Shown here piece by piece: positions 1 through 9,432 of a stretch of DNA of 21,745 nt; within the stretch, counting starts at the first letter, position 1, and each line of letters begins with the position of its first letter. Origin of the DNA: Skeletonema tropicum. Its lineage: Eukaryota; Bacillariophyta; Thalassiosirophyceae; Thalassiosirales; Thalassiosiraceae. The notes below the pieces were generated by a model. It was not told the origin of the DNA. It did no database searches and was given only the letters and a program-made list of their open reading frames with translations. The stretch covers positions 1 to 21,745 of the forward strand of contig JAWZXG010000095.1 in assembly GCA_037178625.1 (NCBI GenBank), given 5' to 3'. The position numbers and the translations under genes are program-made.

Positions 1-1556
1 AGTTAGTGAAGACCTATTGAGAGAAGACAACCAGGATTTGGTCGGTGAAGCTATCAGAGAATTCTTGGTAAGAAGAAAGACAAGGACAAGACTTCACGTC
101 TCGATAAAGAGCAATTGGCAAGTAACGTCATGAGGCGGTCAGAGTGACGAATGAGACAGGTGCAAGTTCAAAACCAAAGACAAAGCAAGATACCGACTAA
201 GGGTAGAGATGTGATGACCATCGAACAGCTCCTGGTGATATGACACTAGTAGAGCTCATTTGGGGGGGCCACATCTTTGTTGGATGTGTTCGATCCGCAG
301 AGAAAGAGAGAGGCATCCGAGAAGCTCCAAGACCTCTTCTTCGGAAAAGACAAGCGATTCAAAACGACAAGCGACCAGTGAAAACATCAAGTCAGTTGAT
401 GAAGGTTCTAAAGATGGGAATGAAAACGGTCACATCTAGAATCGAATCACCGAGTGACTTCAAATGACAGGATCGTTGTTATCGCTAACGCAGCTGGGCG
501 ACTTGATCAGAGGGACTGGCAACTTAAGGGCAAGCTCCATCCGTACGTACACACTTCCAACGAAACCTGCTGCTACCAAGGAGGAAAGCCAAGCAAAAGA
601 AGGAGAGTAAGAAGAGGAGTCGGAGAAGCATCAAAGTAAAGACAAAAAATGGATCAACAACTGATACAGAGGAGACAAAAATTCGAAAAGCAACGCACCA
701 ATGATGTGCCAGTAAAACGATCGGTCCGCAACAGTCAGGCAATACGACGCAGCACGAACTCCACGGACGAGAGAGCAAGGATGAATTGAGAGCTAGAGCC
801 GTGAAAGCAGCACAGAATAAAGTTGGTAAAGAATCTTGGGAGAAGGATTATGACAAACATTGCAAAAGCAATCATTGATGAATTGTTCCCTACACTTCCA
901 GAAGCAGAAGCTGATATAGATGAGATGATTGAAAGTGACGATGTCGTGGCAAGAACCGAAACAACATTCGAAGGCAGTAGAAGGATAGAGGTAGGAAAAC
1001 AGTACGACCCCAACTGGATTCTTTGACGTCATCAAACCTCGCGTGGAGTAACATGAAAATGGAGAGAAGGAAGAAAAAGCACAAAACGAACAAACGTATT
1101 GGGTTGACTACGAAGGTAAGCAACAGAGTGGCTGAGAAGTGGGCAAGAACTTGTTTGGCTACCTTTGAGACAGCTATTACGCAGATCGTGAAGGAAATGA
1201 ACCAAGTCAATCGTCTTTTTGCACAGAAAAAACGGAGAGGAATAGATAAGAGAGGTTCAACGTGAGCGGCAAGAAAGGTGACACTGTCTCGATCCTACAA
1301 CACAATTTACATCTACGGAGAACCATCAGTCGACGGCGCTAAGAGAACACAACAACGCAAATTACAGGTGGATGGTACCAAATGAGACAGAAGAAAATAG
1401 CTAACAACAGGGGAATGGGGAGCATAACAAGGAGAGACAACGAAAGCTTGACCGACGACCAACAACAGGCTATAACGACGGGGGGGAAAGGGTTAAAAAA
1501 ATGAAACACGAGACCAATTGGTCAACCATAAAAAGTAACAAACTAAGAAACCATTA
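1..1556 (+). pseudogene. Unrecognised hydrophilic protein, frame broken many times, cut by left window edge
   Basis: I do not recognise a family. The plus strand can be read as a Lys/Glu/Arg-rich protein only by switching frame about every 60-150 nt. Examples are SEDLLREDNQDLVGEA near position 5, KKKDKDKTSRLDKEQLASNV near 70, SLLDVFDPQRKREASEKLQD near 275, ENIKSVDEGSKDGNENGH near 385, NDRIVVIANAAGRLDQRDW near 463, ELFPTLPEAEADIDEMIESD near 880 and QTYWVDYEGKQQSG near 1100. The last stretch, about 1264-1556, has two in-frame stops and ends ...STIKSNKLRNH-stop. The strand is poor in T, so stop codons are rare in all three forward frames and hydrophilic 'coding' can appear by chance. That weakens the call. 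Decayed retroelement or host ORF, noisy sequence, or compositional artefact are all possible. Confidence 0.35.
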
Positions 1557-1577
1557 AACATAAGAACTTCGCTTCGC

Positions 1578-1619
1578 CCAATTAGTAAAAAACTGTGCAA
1601 TGCACAATTATAGAAATTG
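1578..1619. repeat. Decayed copy of GTGC-N3-GCAC palindrome
   Basis: The segment contains CCAATTAGTA, then AACTGTGC-aat-GCACAATTA, then TAG..ATTG. This is the same layout as the near-perfect palindrome at 3478-3516, with several mismatches. It lies just after the end of the broken frame at 1-1556. Confidence 0.45.
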
Positions 1620-1639
1620 ATACACGATACATCAGACTA

Positions 1640-2575
1640 GTCCACGACAATATTCAGCGGATAACTGCTCGAAATTCAAACAATAAACCTTGAGAAGAAC
1701 GCTGTTGAAGACTTCGTCAGCAGAAGCTCTGACATATGAGACAAATTGAACATACGTCAAAATCGCGGTCCAACACAACCACGCTTGGACACTGCAAAGG
1801 GCGTTGATATCCATGCAAACATAAAAGTCTCTGAAATGGGACGTCTGCATTCATCATACGATTCAGGAGATCTAATGGTAATGAGATTTGACCCAGTTCT
1901 CTAATTAGAGAAATTGTCTGGCCCAGCGACGGATTTCATGACAAGAGCTTTCCGTGAAGCAACAAGCTGAAAAAATGTCGGAGCACAATCCATAAGCTAC
2001 ATCGCAGAGAACAGTCTCTCGCAGCGAATAGTGCACAAAGAAGATGTGCATGGATGTTTTTAATGGCTTGAAACACATCGTTGGTTGCACAGCTGGGATG
2101 GAAGAAAACGAACTAACCCCAAATAAAGAACATCGGCGCAGCCGAGACAAGCGTGAGCTCTGTGACGTCCAATAACGACCACCCTGATTGCATCACAACC
2201 AAATCCCAAAAATACCATATTGATAAGTCGAACAGAACATCACATTTGCTCAACAGCTTAGCAGCAAAGACGATCGAAGCAAAACGCCGCTACAAGCCGA
2301 AAACGATGCAAGAGAGCGTTGATCGAACCAAACAACTGTGAGACGATGGTTTCGTCCAACACATCAACCGATATGCAAGAGCTACTACTACAAGCATGCA
2401 ACTCACAAAATGATGCACTGTAATTGTCAAACAAGGACAAGACCTTAGTCCTTGGTATATAGGGCGATTCACAACGATACGGAGATGAACGACGTCCCTC
2501 GATCTAATATACACCATTGAAATGATGAAGCATCGACAAAACAAAGAGAGATGTCTAGAGAGAGACAGCTGAAAG
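1640..2575 (+). pseudogene. Possible continuation of the frame-broken hydrophilic coding stretch
   Basis: No family is recognised. Protein-like readings continue on the plus strand in changing frames, for example INLEKNAVEDFVSRSSDI near 1684, GVDIHANIKVSEMGRLHSSY near 1803, GPATDFMTRAFREATS near 1920, VGCTAGMEENELTPNKEHRR near 2073, and an open stretch 2153-2341 holding NSLAAKTIEAKRRYKPKTMQ. The readings are separated by single stops or shifts. Minus-strand frames here are also open, but they read as hydrophobic Cys/Phe/Ser strings typical of the complement of A-rich DNA. The same warning applies as for 1-1556: T-depletion alone can give such open frames. It may be the 3' part of the same gene or a separate one. 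Confidence 0.25.
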
Positions 2576-2581
2576 CTGTCT
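2563..2581. repeat. Short perfect hairpin AGACAGCT-gaa-AGCTGTCT
   Basis: Eight-bp perfect arms with a 3-nt loop, just after the last coding-like stretch. It could be a 3'-end structure, but there is no further support. Confidence 0.3.
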
Positions 2582-3292
2582 ATGTATGGAGTATTTAGTT
2601 ATGTGTAATAGAAAAGATCTGTGGTCATGTGTATCAGTGTCCCGGCGACGAACACAAGAATAGTAATTACGAGAAAATAGCACAAACAAACATCGCTTGA
2701 GAAACACTATGAGAACCAAATTGGGGCAAGTTTATTTCACTACGATACTCTCACTGAATATGATGGAACGATCAACTAGCTATCAAACAGCGCGTTTAAA
2801 ACGATGTCGAAAGTTTACGGCAACAACTAAATCTGCAAAACAATGACAGAGGAATGGAATAGCAACAAGACTGCTGCAAAACTGAGCGAGGGAAGCATAG
2901 AGAGGGGGAGGGGGGGGGGGGGCGAAACTAGCAGTAGATAGAATCTTGGGAGGTGCACAAACAGAACAGAGAAGGACCACAATTGAATCCATCATAACAG
3001 ACTACATATAAAGATATGGGGAGAATAGAACCAATTATGCTGCAATGATGGACAAACTGAGACAGACAGGACGAACACTATGGTACCAGGCTCAATACTA
3101 TATACAGAGGTGACTATAACATGCCGGCACCAACATGGAAAGAGGGAATAAAAAAAACTCGCACTGAAACGATAGAATCGAGTGGATGAGTTGAAAGTGA
3201 AAGCGAGATTGCACACAGTGAACACTAGCGCAACTAAACAGCTGATCCGAAAACAAACAGTTGAGACGGACGAATGACTGCCGGACAATGTA
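2582..3292. other. No gene seen; A-rich spacer with a G-run
   Basis: No convincing coding frame on either strand. A G-rich homopolymer tract lies near 2914-2932. The minus-strand open frames here, including 2992-3345, are hydrophobic complements of A-rich DNA and were not accepted. Confidence 0.5.
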
Positions 3293-3332
3293 CTAATTGG
3301 TATAGTGTGCACAGCACAATTTATATATAATT
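3293..3332. repeat. Second decayed copy of GTGC-N3-GCAC palindrome
   Basis: Reads CTAATTGGTATAGTGTGC-aca-GCACAATT and then a TATATA stretch. The left half and core match the 3478-3516 palindrome almost exactly; the right half is degraded. Confidence 0.55.
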
Positions 3333-3417
3333 TGATCAGGCGCACTGCAATCTTCTCTCAAATCCCTACACAAATACTAGTGCCGATGGACAGATAGATG
3401 ATTTTCACAATTCTAAC

Positions 3418-3575
3418 ACAATTAAAGACAACGTCATTGCAGAGCAACTTTATAGCCGTATTCTATTGTAAAGAGACTAATTGGTAAAATTGTGCACAGC
3501 ACAATTATACCAATTAAGGCCAACGTCATTGCAGAGCAACTTTATAGCCGAATTCCGTTGTATAAAGGGACTATG
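3418..3575 (+). repeat. Direct duplication, two units about 93 bp apart
   Basis: Unit 1 begins at 3418 (CAATTAAAGACAACGTCATT) and unit 2 at 3511 (CAATTAAGGCCAACGTCATT). Both continue with GCAGAGCAACTTTATAGCCG and end near a (G)GACTA. Differences are a few substitutions and a 2-bp indel. The palindrome at 3478-3516 sits at the junction and forms part of the repeated period. Confidence 0.8.
3478..3516. repeat. Near-perfect 39-bp palindrome
   Basis: Arms TAATTGGTA-a-AATTGTGC and GCACAATT-a-TACCAATTA flank an ACA centre: 18 positions per arm with one mismatch (3487/3507). Related, more decayed copies lie at 3293-3332 and 1578-1619. It could be a foldback end or a 3'-end hairpin; function unknown. 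Confidence 0.8.
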
Positions 3576-3855
3576 AAAGCCACACGGCAATGGCCAACAG
3601 AGCAAGATGACGACACAATACTTTACAGGCCCCGAGGCCCGCGCTGAACCCGCCACATACACCGCTGCACGCCACTACTATCGCACCATTCTGCGCGCCC
3701 TGTTTATAGTTTGCATGGAGCAGTGACTGACTGAAAGTACGACCAATCAACGCTGTAAACACTTTCCACGCAAGTGCAAAAGCTGGGGTTCTTGCTTTAT
3801 TCACGGTGTTATTGTTGGTAAAGAATAAAGAAGTCGAAGCATCCGTAGTGACTAA
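3571..3855 (-). CDS. Unrecognised small Ala/Gly/Cys-rich open frame abutting a transposon
   Basis: The frame has no recognised family. Reading leftwards from about 3855 it is open for about 94 codons to a TAG at 3571-3573. It contains TNNNTVNKARTPAFALAWKV, FTALIGRTFSQSLLHANYKQ, GAIVVACSGVCGGFSAGLGA and a hydrophobic C-terminus (LALLAIAVWLS) that could be a membrane helix. There is no ATG in the frame outside the mobile element; a GTG at 3802-3804 is the first start-like codon. The stretch is visibly more GC-rich than its surroundings. The 5' side runs straight into the inverted repeat of the element at 3857, where the frame closes with a TGA. It may therefore be the 3' remnant of a gene split by that insertion, but no matching 5' part was found beyond 4923. 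A chance frame in GC-rich DNA is the alternative. Confidence 0.3.
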   Translation of the reverse strand, partial: LVTTDASTSLFFTNNNTVNKARTPAFALAWKVFTALIGRTFSQSLLHANYKQGAQNGAIVVACSGVCGGFSAGLGACKVLCRHLALLAIAVWLS

Positions 3856-3856
3856 A

Positions 3857-4923
3857 GGCCCGTTCTGTCAAGAGTTTTTTTAGCCTATTTTGGAGCCTAT
3901 TCTGGTCCCTATTTTCTCACCTCAAGTATAGGATGGAAAATAGGCTCAAAACCCCCTCAGAATCAGCCTCGTTCCTATTTTCAAACCTATTTTCAAACGA
4001 AGATCAGGAATATCGGAAACACCACCTCTATCATCGCATCTGGCAACGGCACCATGATAGCCGCTGTTAGTAGCTATGTCCGCTCAGCCACTCAATTAAA
4101 AATGATTTGAGTGGTCTAAACCGAACATAATAATGCCATGAGTGGTAGAGCCACAGGGTTTTACATACAGTTCAATAATTAATATAAAATAATTAAACAT
4201 ATATGTTTTAATGACTACCTAAATCCCCCCTTATTCTTCACCCCTTTGATAATATTGGCGTTGAAATAACCGAACCTATCGCATATATTATCGAGAGACA
4301 AAGTTTTATCGCTCACCACTATTTTAATCCGCCGCATAGGCTTATTGCTGTGCTGAGTTGTGTATGTAGTAAATTATGCCTTTTTTGTGTGCACATCATA
4401 ATTAAATGCTACTTGAGGGGTCGTGATATTGATAGCTGTTCCGGGAGGACGAATTATCGGTTCGTAATAATATCAGTAATATGCCTAGGCGAAGTGGTTT
4501 AATTCATTGTCTAACTACCCCTAACGCACTGGTTTGCATCCACATGTGTCGATCTTGATCACTTGGAATGGCGCCTCATTAATTAAATAACTAGGTCATC
4601 TGCAACGACGCCCTGGAGAGAATATTTTGTCATATGCCATATCTATTAGCGACGCTATCGATAATACACCGATAATCTTTATGGACGTATTTGAAGGGCC
4701 GTCTGTGTAGGATGTCATCGTGCCGACATGGTGGTTTACATTGGGTGGCCATTCTCGGAAATCACCGAATCTACGGCGAAACTCGGCGTTCAAAAATAGG
4801 ACGGGCCATTTCGCCATTCTGTCAACAAAAGCCCTATTTTGCCGAAAGAAGAGGATAGAAAAGAAAAGAGGGAAGAATAGGCTCCTCCAGAATAGGCTCC
4901 AAAAACTCTTGACAGAACGGGCC
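3857..4923. mobile_element. Non-autonomous DNA transposon with long terminal inverted repeats (PIF/Harbinger-like ends)
   Basis: The left end reads GGCCCGTTCTGTCAAGAGTT and the right end is its exact reverse complement, finishing at 4923. Similarity continues inward: both ends carry GGAGCCTATTCTGG-type blocks and further CCTATTTT motifs, giving imperfect inverted repeats of about 60 bp. Flanks are TAAA on the left and TAGA on the right, so a clean target duplication is not certain. GGCC-starting ends with TA-rich targets recall PIF/Harbinger and Tourist-type elements; this is family knowledge, not proof. No transposase-like frame was found in the 1067 bp, so the copy is presumably mobilised in trans. 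The nearest match to its end elsewhere in the window is the solo end at 13336. Confidence 0.8.
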
Positions 4924-5030
4924 TAGATAGAGCTGATTACTTATCTGAAAAAGGTCCCAAGGCAAGGGTTTAGGAGAACTCAAGAATTCTGTTTGTTATC
5001 CGTAACAATCCTCTCAAATAGTATTCAAGT
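4924..5030. other. Short spacer, nothing recognised
   Basis: AT-rich sequence between the transposon end and the 3' end of the minus-strand broken gene. No motif stands out. Confidence 0.5.
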
Positions 5031-5842
5031 TCAACCTATCAACTGGCTGCGCTTTATATTACAGATGCAGACAACCATTTGAATGCCATTGATGGAATAT
5101 AGGCGGTTTGGAAACTCACAATTTGCATTGGAGACATCTTTCTGCAGGTTGCCACTTGCAGTATCATTATCATTCGCGGATGGAGTATCCTTAGACTCAT
5201 CTGATGAGTTTGACAGGTCGCACGATAGTTGCTCTTGCTTCACATTCGCGCTGGACCTATAGCGTAGCAAATCTTTCGAAACTCGACAATGAATAAAGCT
5301 GAAATTGGTTTGCTGTTGCCAATTCGGTGTGTCAGCTCAGTAAACACTGGTAACTTGATTATGTCTCCTCTTTCCAGCTTAGCTTGCTTCGTGTGTGAGG
5401 TGAGTAACAAACTAACAACACGTCCGACAATAATGTGCCGTCGCCGTCGCACAACGTGAGATGAGTAAATTGTACTTGAGTGACGGTAGATGATCCACCT
5501 TTCCCTCCTTTCATTTCAACAGTTCCTCGATACTTGGTCTCACTTTCTTCAACCTGTAACATCGGTTCTTCGGTGATGGATGATGTATCCTCCCTCAGTG
5601 CAACCTTTGCAATGTATCCCATCGTATGCGCAATTCCCCATTCCCCTCAATCGACGGTTGGCTCTCATAATCAGGGTATCTATCCCCCATAACAAGGGAA
5701 AGTCTTCCTTATGCATCTGCACATGGGAACAAAATTCACGAATATATTGGAATTTTTCCTCCAGACATTCCTCTTTGTTGGCCTTGATATGATTGAGCAA
5801 GTTTTTTATTGTTCTGAATAGATGTCTACATATCCTCGGCAT
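5031..5842 (-). pseudogene. Frame-broken protein with a possible OB-fold (RPA-like) segment
   Basis: A minus-strand protein can be read from an ATG at 5842 through four successive frames to a stop at 5031. Frame one (5842 to about 5630) gives MPRICRHLFRTIKNLLNHIK, ECLEEKFQYIREFCSHVQ and FPLLWGIDTLIMRANRRLRG. Frame two (to about 5440) gives GYIAKVALREDTSSITEEPM, VEESETKYRGTVEMKGG and STVTQVQFTHLTLC. Frame three (to about 5250) gives KLERGDIIKLPVFTELTHRI and KPISALFIVEFRKICYAIG. Frame four (to 5031) gives an acidic Ser/Asp-rich tail. The 'RGDIIKL..FTEL' pattern recalls RPA1-like OB-fold modules that are common in diatoms. That is a memory-based resemblance and could be wrong. Each junction needs a one- or two-base shift, the first next to GGGG runs. 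Introns are less likely because no coding-free gap separates the pieces. Confidence 0.5.
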
Positions 5843-5917
5843 TCAATCTATCCGCTTTCCTCTCTTGAAATGTTTCCCCTCCCTTACTCCTCTATGGCTG
5901 CCTTTCCTCACCATCCT

Positions 5918-6462
5918 CACTCATATGGTATGATATATGATTATTTTCAATATTACATAAATAGCGTGTGATGTTTTCAAATTATGCGGTGGCCAGTGAG
6001 ACAATTCCGGCGTCGGTCGATGGTATACTGATAGGTGAAGCGCCCATGGCATTTTTTTGTATAGTGAGAGTGCCGAAACGGTGTGTAGGGGAGGATGCTG
6101 TTGTGTCGAGTGGTGCATAATATACCGTCGGAGGCAATGACGGCAGTGGGTGTATTAATTAAAAAATAGAAGGGTTCCGGTGAGACAATTCCAGCGAATA
6201 ATGGCTGCTAATGGTATTTTTAATGATTTACCGTCGTAGTTATTTCACCGACCCCAGTGATTTTGGTGTAGTACACACGTGCCGTATGGGGTGGAGAGCG
6301 CTAACTTTGTGCCATGGTTTGATGGTTGATGGTGGTGAGGTGAAATGTGCATACTGTACCACTACAAAAAAGAATAAGTACCCATAAGGGCTCCCTCACA
6401 TTATTTTAGAGCGTACTAGCCCTTAAAAACAAGCGACCCCGTAACCTTAAGGTAGTATTTCC
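5918..6462 (+). repeat. Dispersed repeat, copy 1 (two internal subunits)
   Basis: This segment aligns by eye, with substitutions and small indels, to 15675-16166 in the same orientation. Shared blocks include CGATGGTATA..GATAG.TGAAGCGCC, GTGTAGG.G..G, GAGTGGTGC, CCGTCGTAG, GCTAACTTTGTG.CATGG and ACCTTAAG at the end. Within the copy, a block around AGTGAGACAATTCCGGCG (near 5996) recurs as GGTGAGACAATTCCAGCG (near 6179), so the unit is built from two subrepeats about 185 bp apart. No coding frame was recognised. Confidence 0.75.
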
Positions 6463-8204
6463 TGGGAGTTCCGACCCTTTTTCTTATTTTAACTTTTGAC
6501 ATCGTGTTCATTCCTAAATCTTGTTCATCCCTGCTTCTTCTTAGGTTCGGCTTGATACCGCATGCTTCCAACTTATTTGCCTCCGAGGCACTATTGCATG
6601 TCATAGGTGCGAGATGCACCAAGCAACAGATGCATCCAAAAACTCAACAAATCACAGAACAAGACGACGACGCTATCGATGATGTACAATACCTCTAACA
6701 CCGCCACAAAGCCATCTATAGACTCATAAGCATAGTCCCTAGACCTATTTTCAACACTGATTCGAATGGTCTAGTCCGTGACTAGCGATATGCAACGTGT
6801 ATTGACGTATCGACCCTTACATCAGTACTTATTCACCCTCAAAACCGACATTTCAATTTGTAACCGTCGATACAGAGCGATATCACTAAAAATAACGCCA
6901 TGGTGTATCGCCCTTGGCTCCAATATGATAGTAGGGGGCGATGTTTGGGGAGATATCATGACACTGCACTCGTGGTCTAAGATATATCGGCCAAGAGAGG
7001 TTTAAATCCCCAATAAACTCTGCAATCTCAGGTGTCAACAATGGTCATACATTCCAGTCAATCAAACAAGTTGTGGAGAAACATTACTCTGATATGTTCC
7101 TTTGGTTATGCACTGTATTATGTCTACTCTAGAGATGATTAACTATTTATATTACATGTGCTTCCCAGCAATTACTCAATCAATCAAGTAAGAGTTGCTC
7201 TACAGAACTCCAGTCATGAAGAAAGATGTTGTAGCTGCCAATTCGATTACCACCAGATCATGTTTAGTGCACCTCTTACCGTCATTCGACTGATTGGTGT
7301 TGGTTTTGTTTATTTCCTCCGGTCATACAAGTTGTTACAATTGTATGATCGTAGGAATCATTGCACACCAACACGGTTGTCTCCTCGTGTATCTCAAACC
7401 TATGCACCCCCTCACAGGATCAATCGATTGTTTTGTTTTGGCACAATTCCGAAAAAGCTTTCCTTGCAATCTCTCTTCCAATTCACAAGACTTGGACAGC
7501 CTAGCCCATATTACCCAGCACAGATATTATTACCACAACGAAACGAAGTAATAGCATACCCATTCCCCGGCCCTGGCTCCATCTTACTGCTGCCCTCGGT
7601 TTGTCATTATTCACCTACGCTCAACCAATAATAATGAAGTCATTGTTGTTATCCCCATCATTCCCCGCCCCTCACACTTTGTATTAATATTCCCTCCCCC
7701 CAACGATGTACAGCAAATTTCATCGCTACACTAGTCAATTCTACCGACCACCTGTCGCGCTTCCTGTCATAATTATCAATTTTACTTGTTTGCTGCATCA
7801 TGGAAGGGCGATCAGGATCCAGGGGCAAGTGCTGTGCGAGGGAGGGGCCAATTCAGTTGTCATTATTTGAATTACCAACGGTCACCTTCACAGCGGGGCA
7901 AATAATACGAAGTACAGCAGCAGCTTCGTCGATAAAGCTGCTCTGACATACCCATACACAACGGAAGTAAAATTCTACATCATAAACCAGATCCCCCAAC
8001 CCGTCTGTGTTGTTAATCATTGATAATCCTCTCCTTTCACAGCGCCGTATTTTTGTTTAAATCACGTGACACATCATAGATAGCCGAGGGGGTCCGCATC
8101 GACAAAACTGCGTGAAGAAAATGCTATCCGACTCATCCATAATTGTTATATGGTCAATAATATTCATTGTCTCCGCCATAGTCGAGTGCATTGGAGCCCA
8201 AAGA
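6463..8204. other. Long stretch without a supported gene
   Basis: The longest forward open frame is 7158-7631. It begins with GTG; its first ATG is at 7260. The translation is Pro/Leu/Ser/Tyr-rich with no recognised motif, and base composition does not change across it. A CACGTG hexamer occurs near 8062. Nothing else was recognised. Confidence 0.45.
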
Positions 8205-8604
8205 TAGTTAGTAGCTGAGGGGGGCTGGTGTGTTATTGTGTTTTTACGTAGTAACGGTCATTACTGTAGCTGAAACCCAAAGTAAGGCTCTCAGGCCGTA
8301 TGGTGCGGATCCAACCACATCATTTGATCCCTGTCGGTCCACTGAGGGCGCCGGGATCGACTTTAGGTGGTATCGGCCGGCCATCCGCTCTGTAGTAGCA
8401 GCGGTATTTCGCCATGGTTATTGAGGGCAAATGTTGTGTTTGTGTGAAAGTGACGGCAAACGACTAGAGACCTGCCCGGCGGGGCTCCCCGAAAAGGGGG
8501 TAGGCATTTTATTCCTATACCTACGCTAGGCAAAAATGAAAAATTTTGGGACAGACTTCGCTAGTTATTTTGTTATGAGACCTGAGAACTGCTAAGGCTG
8601 CCTG
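8205..8604. other. No gene recognised
   Basis: A 64-codon forward frame at 8230-8424 starts with a non-ATG codon and has no recognised motif. A short GC-rich hairpin-like stretch (GGCGGGGCTCCCC) lies near 8478. Nothing firm was seen. Confidence 0.4.
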
Positions 8605-8742
8605 CAGTCGTTGACCCGGAAAAAACCGGCAAATTCCCTCAAATTTCGCTCCTACCGGAAGCCGTCCGTTAAACCGTACTGAAAACTTGAACCCGAAACG
8701 ACTCCTTCACTTCAAGTTCCCTTCAGTTCGGGTCAACGACTG
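8605..8742. mobile_element. Small foldback/MITE-like element, 138 bp
   Basis: Perfect 14-bp inverted repeats, CAGTCGTTGACCCG at 8605-8618 and its complement at 8729-8742, bound a non-coding core. The core has its own inner inverted repeat (ACTTGAA near 8687 and TTCAAGT near 8710). No flanking target duplication is obvious. It could also be a structured non-coding RNA. Confidence 0.55.
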
Positions 8743-8777
8743 CTACTGTCAGCCCGCCTAAGCATATCTCTTGCTTC

Positions 8778-8843
8778 TGGTACCCTTACTTATCGTAGTT
8801 CCCCACCAGACGTGCTTTAAAATTTCTTGAACTAAGGGTACCA
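8778..8843. repeat. Inverted repeat TGGTACCCTTA enclosing a dispersed 25-mer
   Basis: Perfect 11-bp arms lie at 8778-8788 and 8833-8843. The loop holds 8803-8827 (CCACCAGACGT, then G, then CTTTAAAATTTCT), a 25-nt sequence repeated with one mismatch at 17134-17158. Function unknown. Confidence 0.6.
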
Positions 8844-9058
8844 GGAAGAAGAGACATTCTGTTATTGTTGTATGTGTTTATATCATTTTTACGACAACGT
8901 GCTGAGTTGAATTACTGTCTTATCTTTTCGGTACTTACTTCTGTCATAAAGCGTCTGTAATTTGCAGCGCTGGGGTTAAAAAATGTCATCGCGATGATTT
9001 GGCCTCGTACGCCCATAATTTATACTAATTCCTACATTCATCTTTATGTATCAATCAG
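8844..9058. other. Spacer, possibly an intron 3' part
   Basis: No coding signal. The stretch ends in a pyrimidine-containing ...TATCAATCAG just before the coding-like frame at 9059, which could be a splice acceptor. No matching donor or upstream exon was recognised. Confidence 0.3.
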
Positions 9059-9432
9059 GTGATTTTCGATCTTGATCCAAATGCATTTGTAGCCTTCAAC
9101 GTGGCTTTGACAAAGCAGAGGCGTTTCCCTCCCTACTTACCTGAAACCTGTGGTTTGTTCGATCTTCATCTCAAAGGCAAGAGTAGGAAGGCGAAGAATA
9201 AGCGGTCGACTCCATCCAAGTGAACCAGATAGGTTGGGTGAAATTAACGAGGAATTATCCAGAGCTGAAGTTAGTGGATGGGTCGAAAGAGGCTGGTACT
9301 GAAGAGAATCATTTTGATGACGAGGCGAATGATTCCAACGTAGCAAGTGTAGAAAAGGAAGACGTTGAGAATGCCGAGGGCGACAAAAAGGAGACTGCTG
9401 CTGATGGCAACGACAATGACAAGGAAGAGTGA
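9059..9432 (+). pseudogene. Fragment of an unrecognised protein, read through three frames
   Basis: The reading starts after a CAG at 9056-9058 and no ATG is present, so the 5' end is missing or lies in an unseen upstream exon. The first frame gives VIFDLDPNAFVAFNVALTKQ, RRFPPYLPETCGLFDLHLKG, then a basic stretch to a TGA at 9221. From about 9215 the next frame gives SEPDRLGEINEELSRAEVSG and WVERG. From about 9280 the third frame gives an acidic tail (EENHFDDEANDSNVASVEKE ... GNDNDKEE) ending at TGA 9430-9432. The two junctions each need a one- or two-base shift. I do not recognise the family. It converges tail to tail on the oxygenase gene, about 190 bp apart. Minus-strand open frames over the same bases were judged shadows. 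Confidence 0.45.

Noticed and set aside
1..1556. Retrotransposon Gag/Pol
   Set aside because: The A-rich strand bias fits, but no zinc knuckle, protease, reverse transcriptase or integrase motif was seen.
2992..3345. Minus-strand open frame of 117 codons
   Set aside because: It is hydrophobic Cys/Phe/Ser-rich sequence produced by reading the complement of T-poor DNA. There is no motif, and it ends in palindrome debris.
7158..7631. Forward open frame of 157 codons
   Set aside because: It starts with GTG, the first ATG is at 7260, and there is no recognised motif or composition change. It could be an orphan gene, but evidence is too thin.
7200..8100. tRNA or other structured RNA genes
   Set aside because: No TTCGA-loop and anticodon arrangement with pairing stems could be found by eye here or elsewhere in the window.
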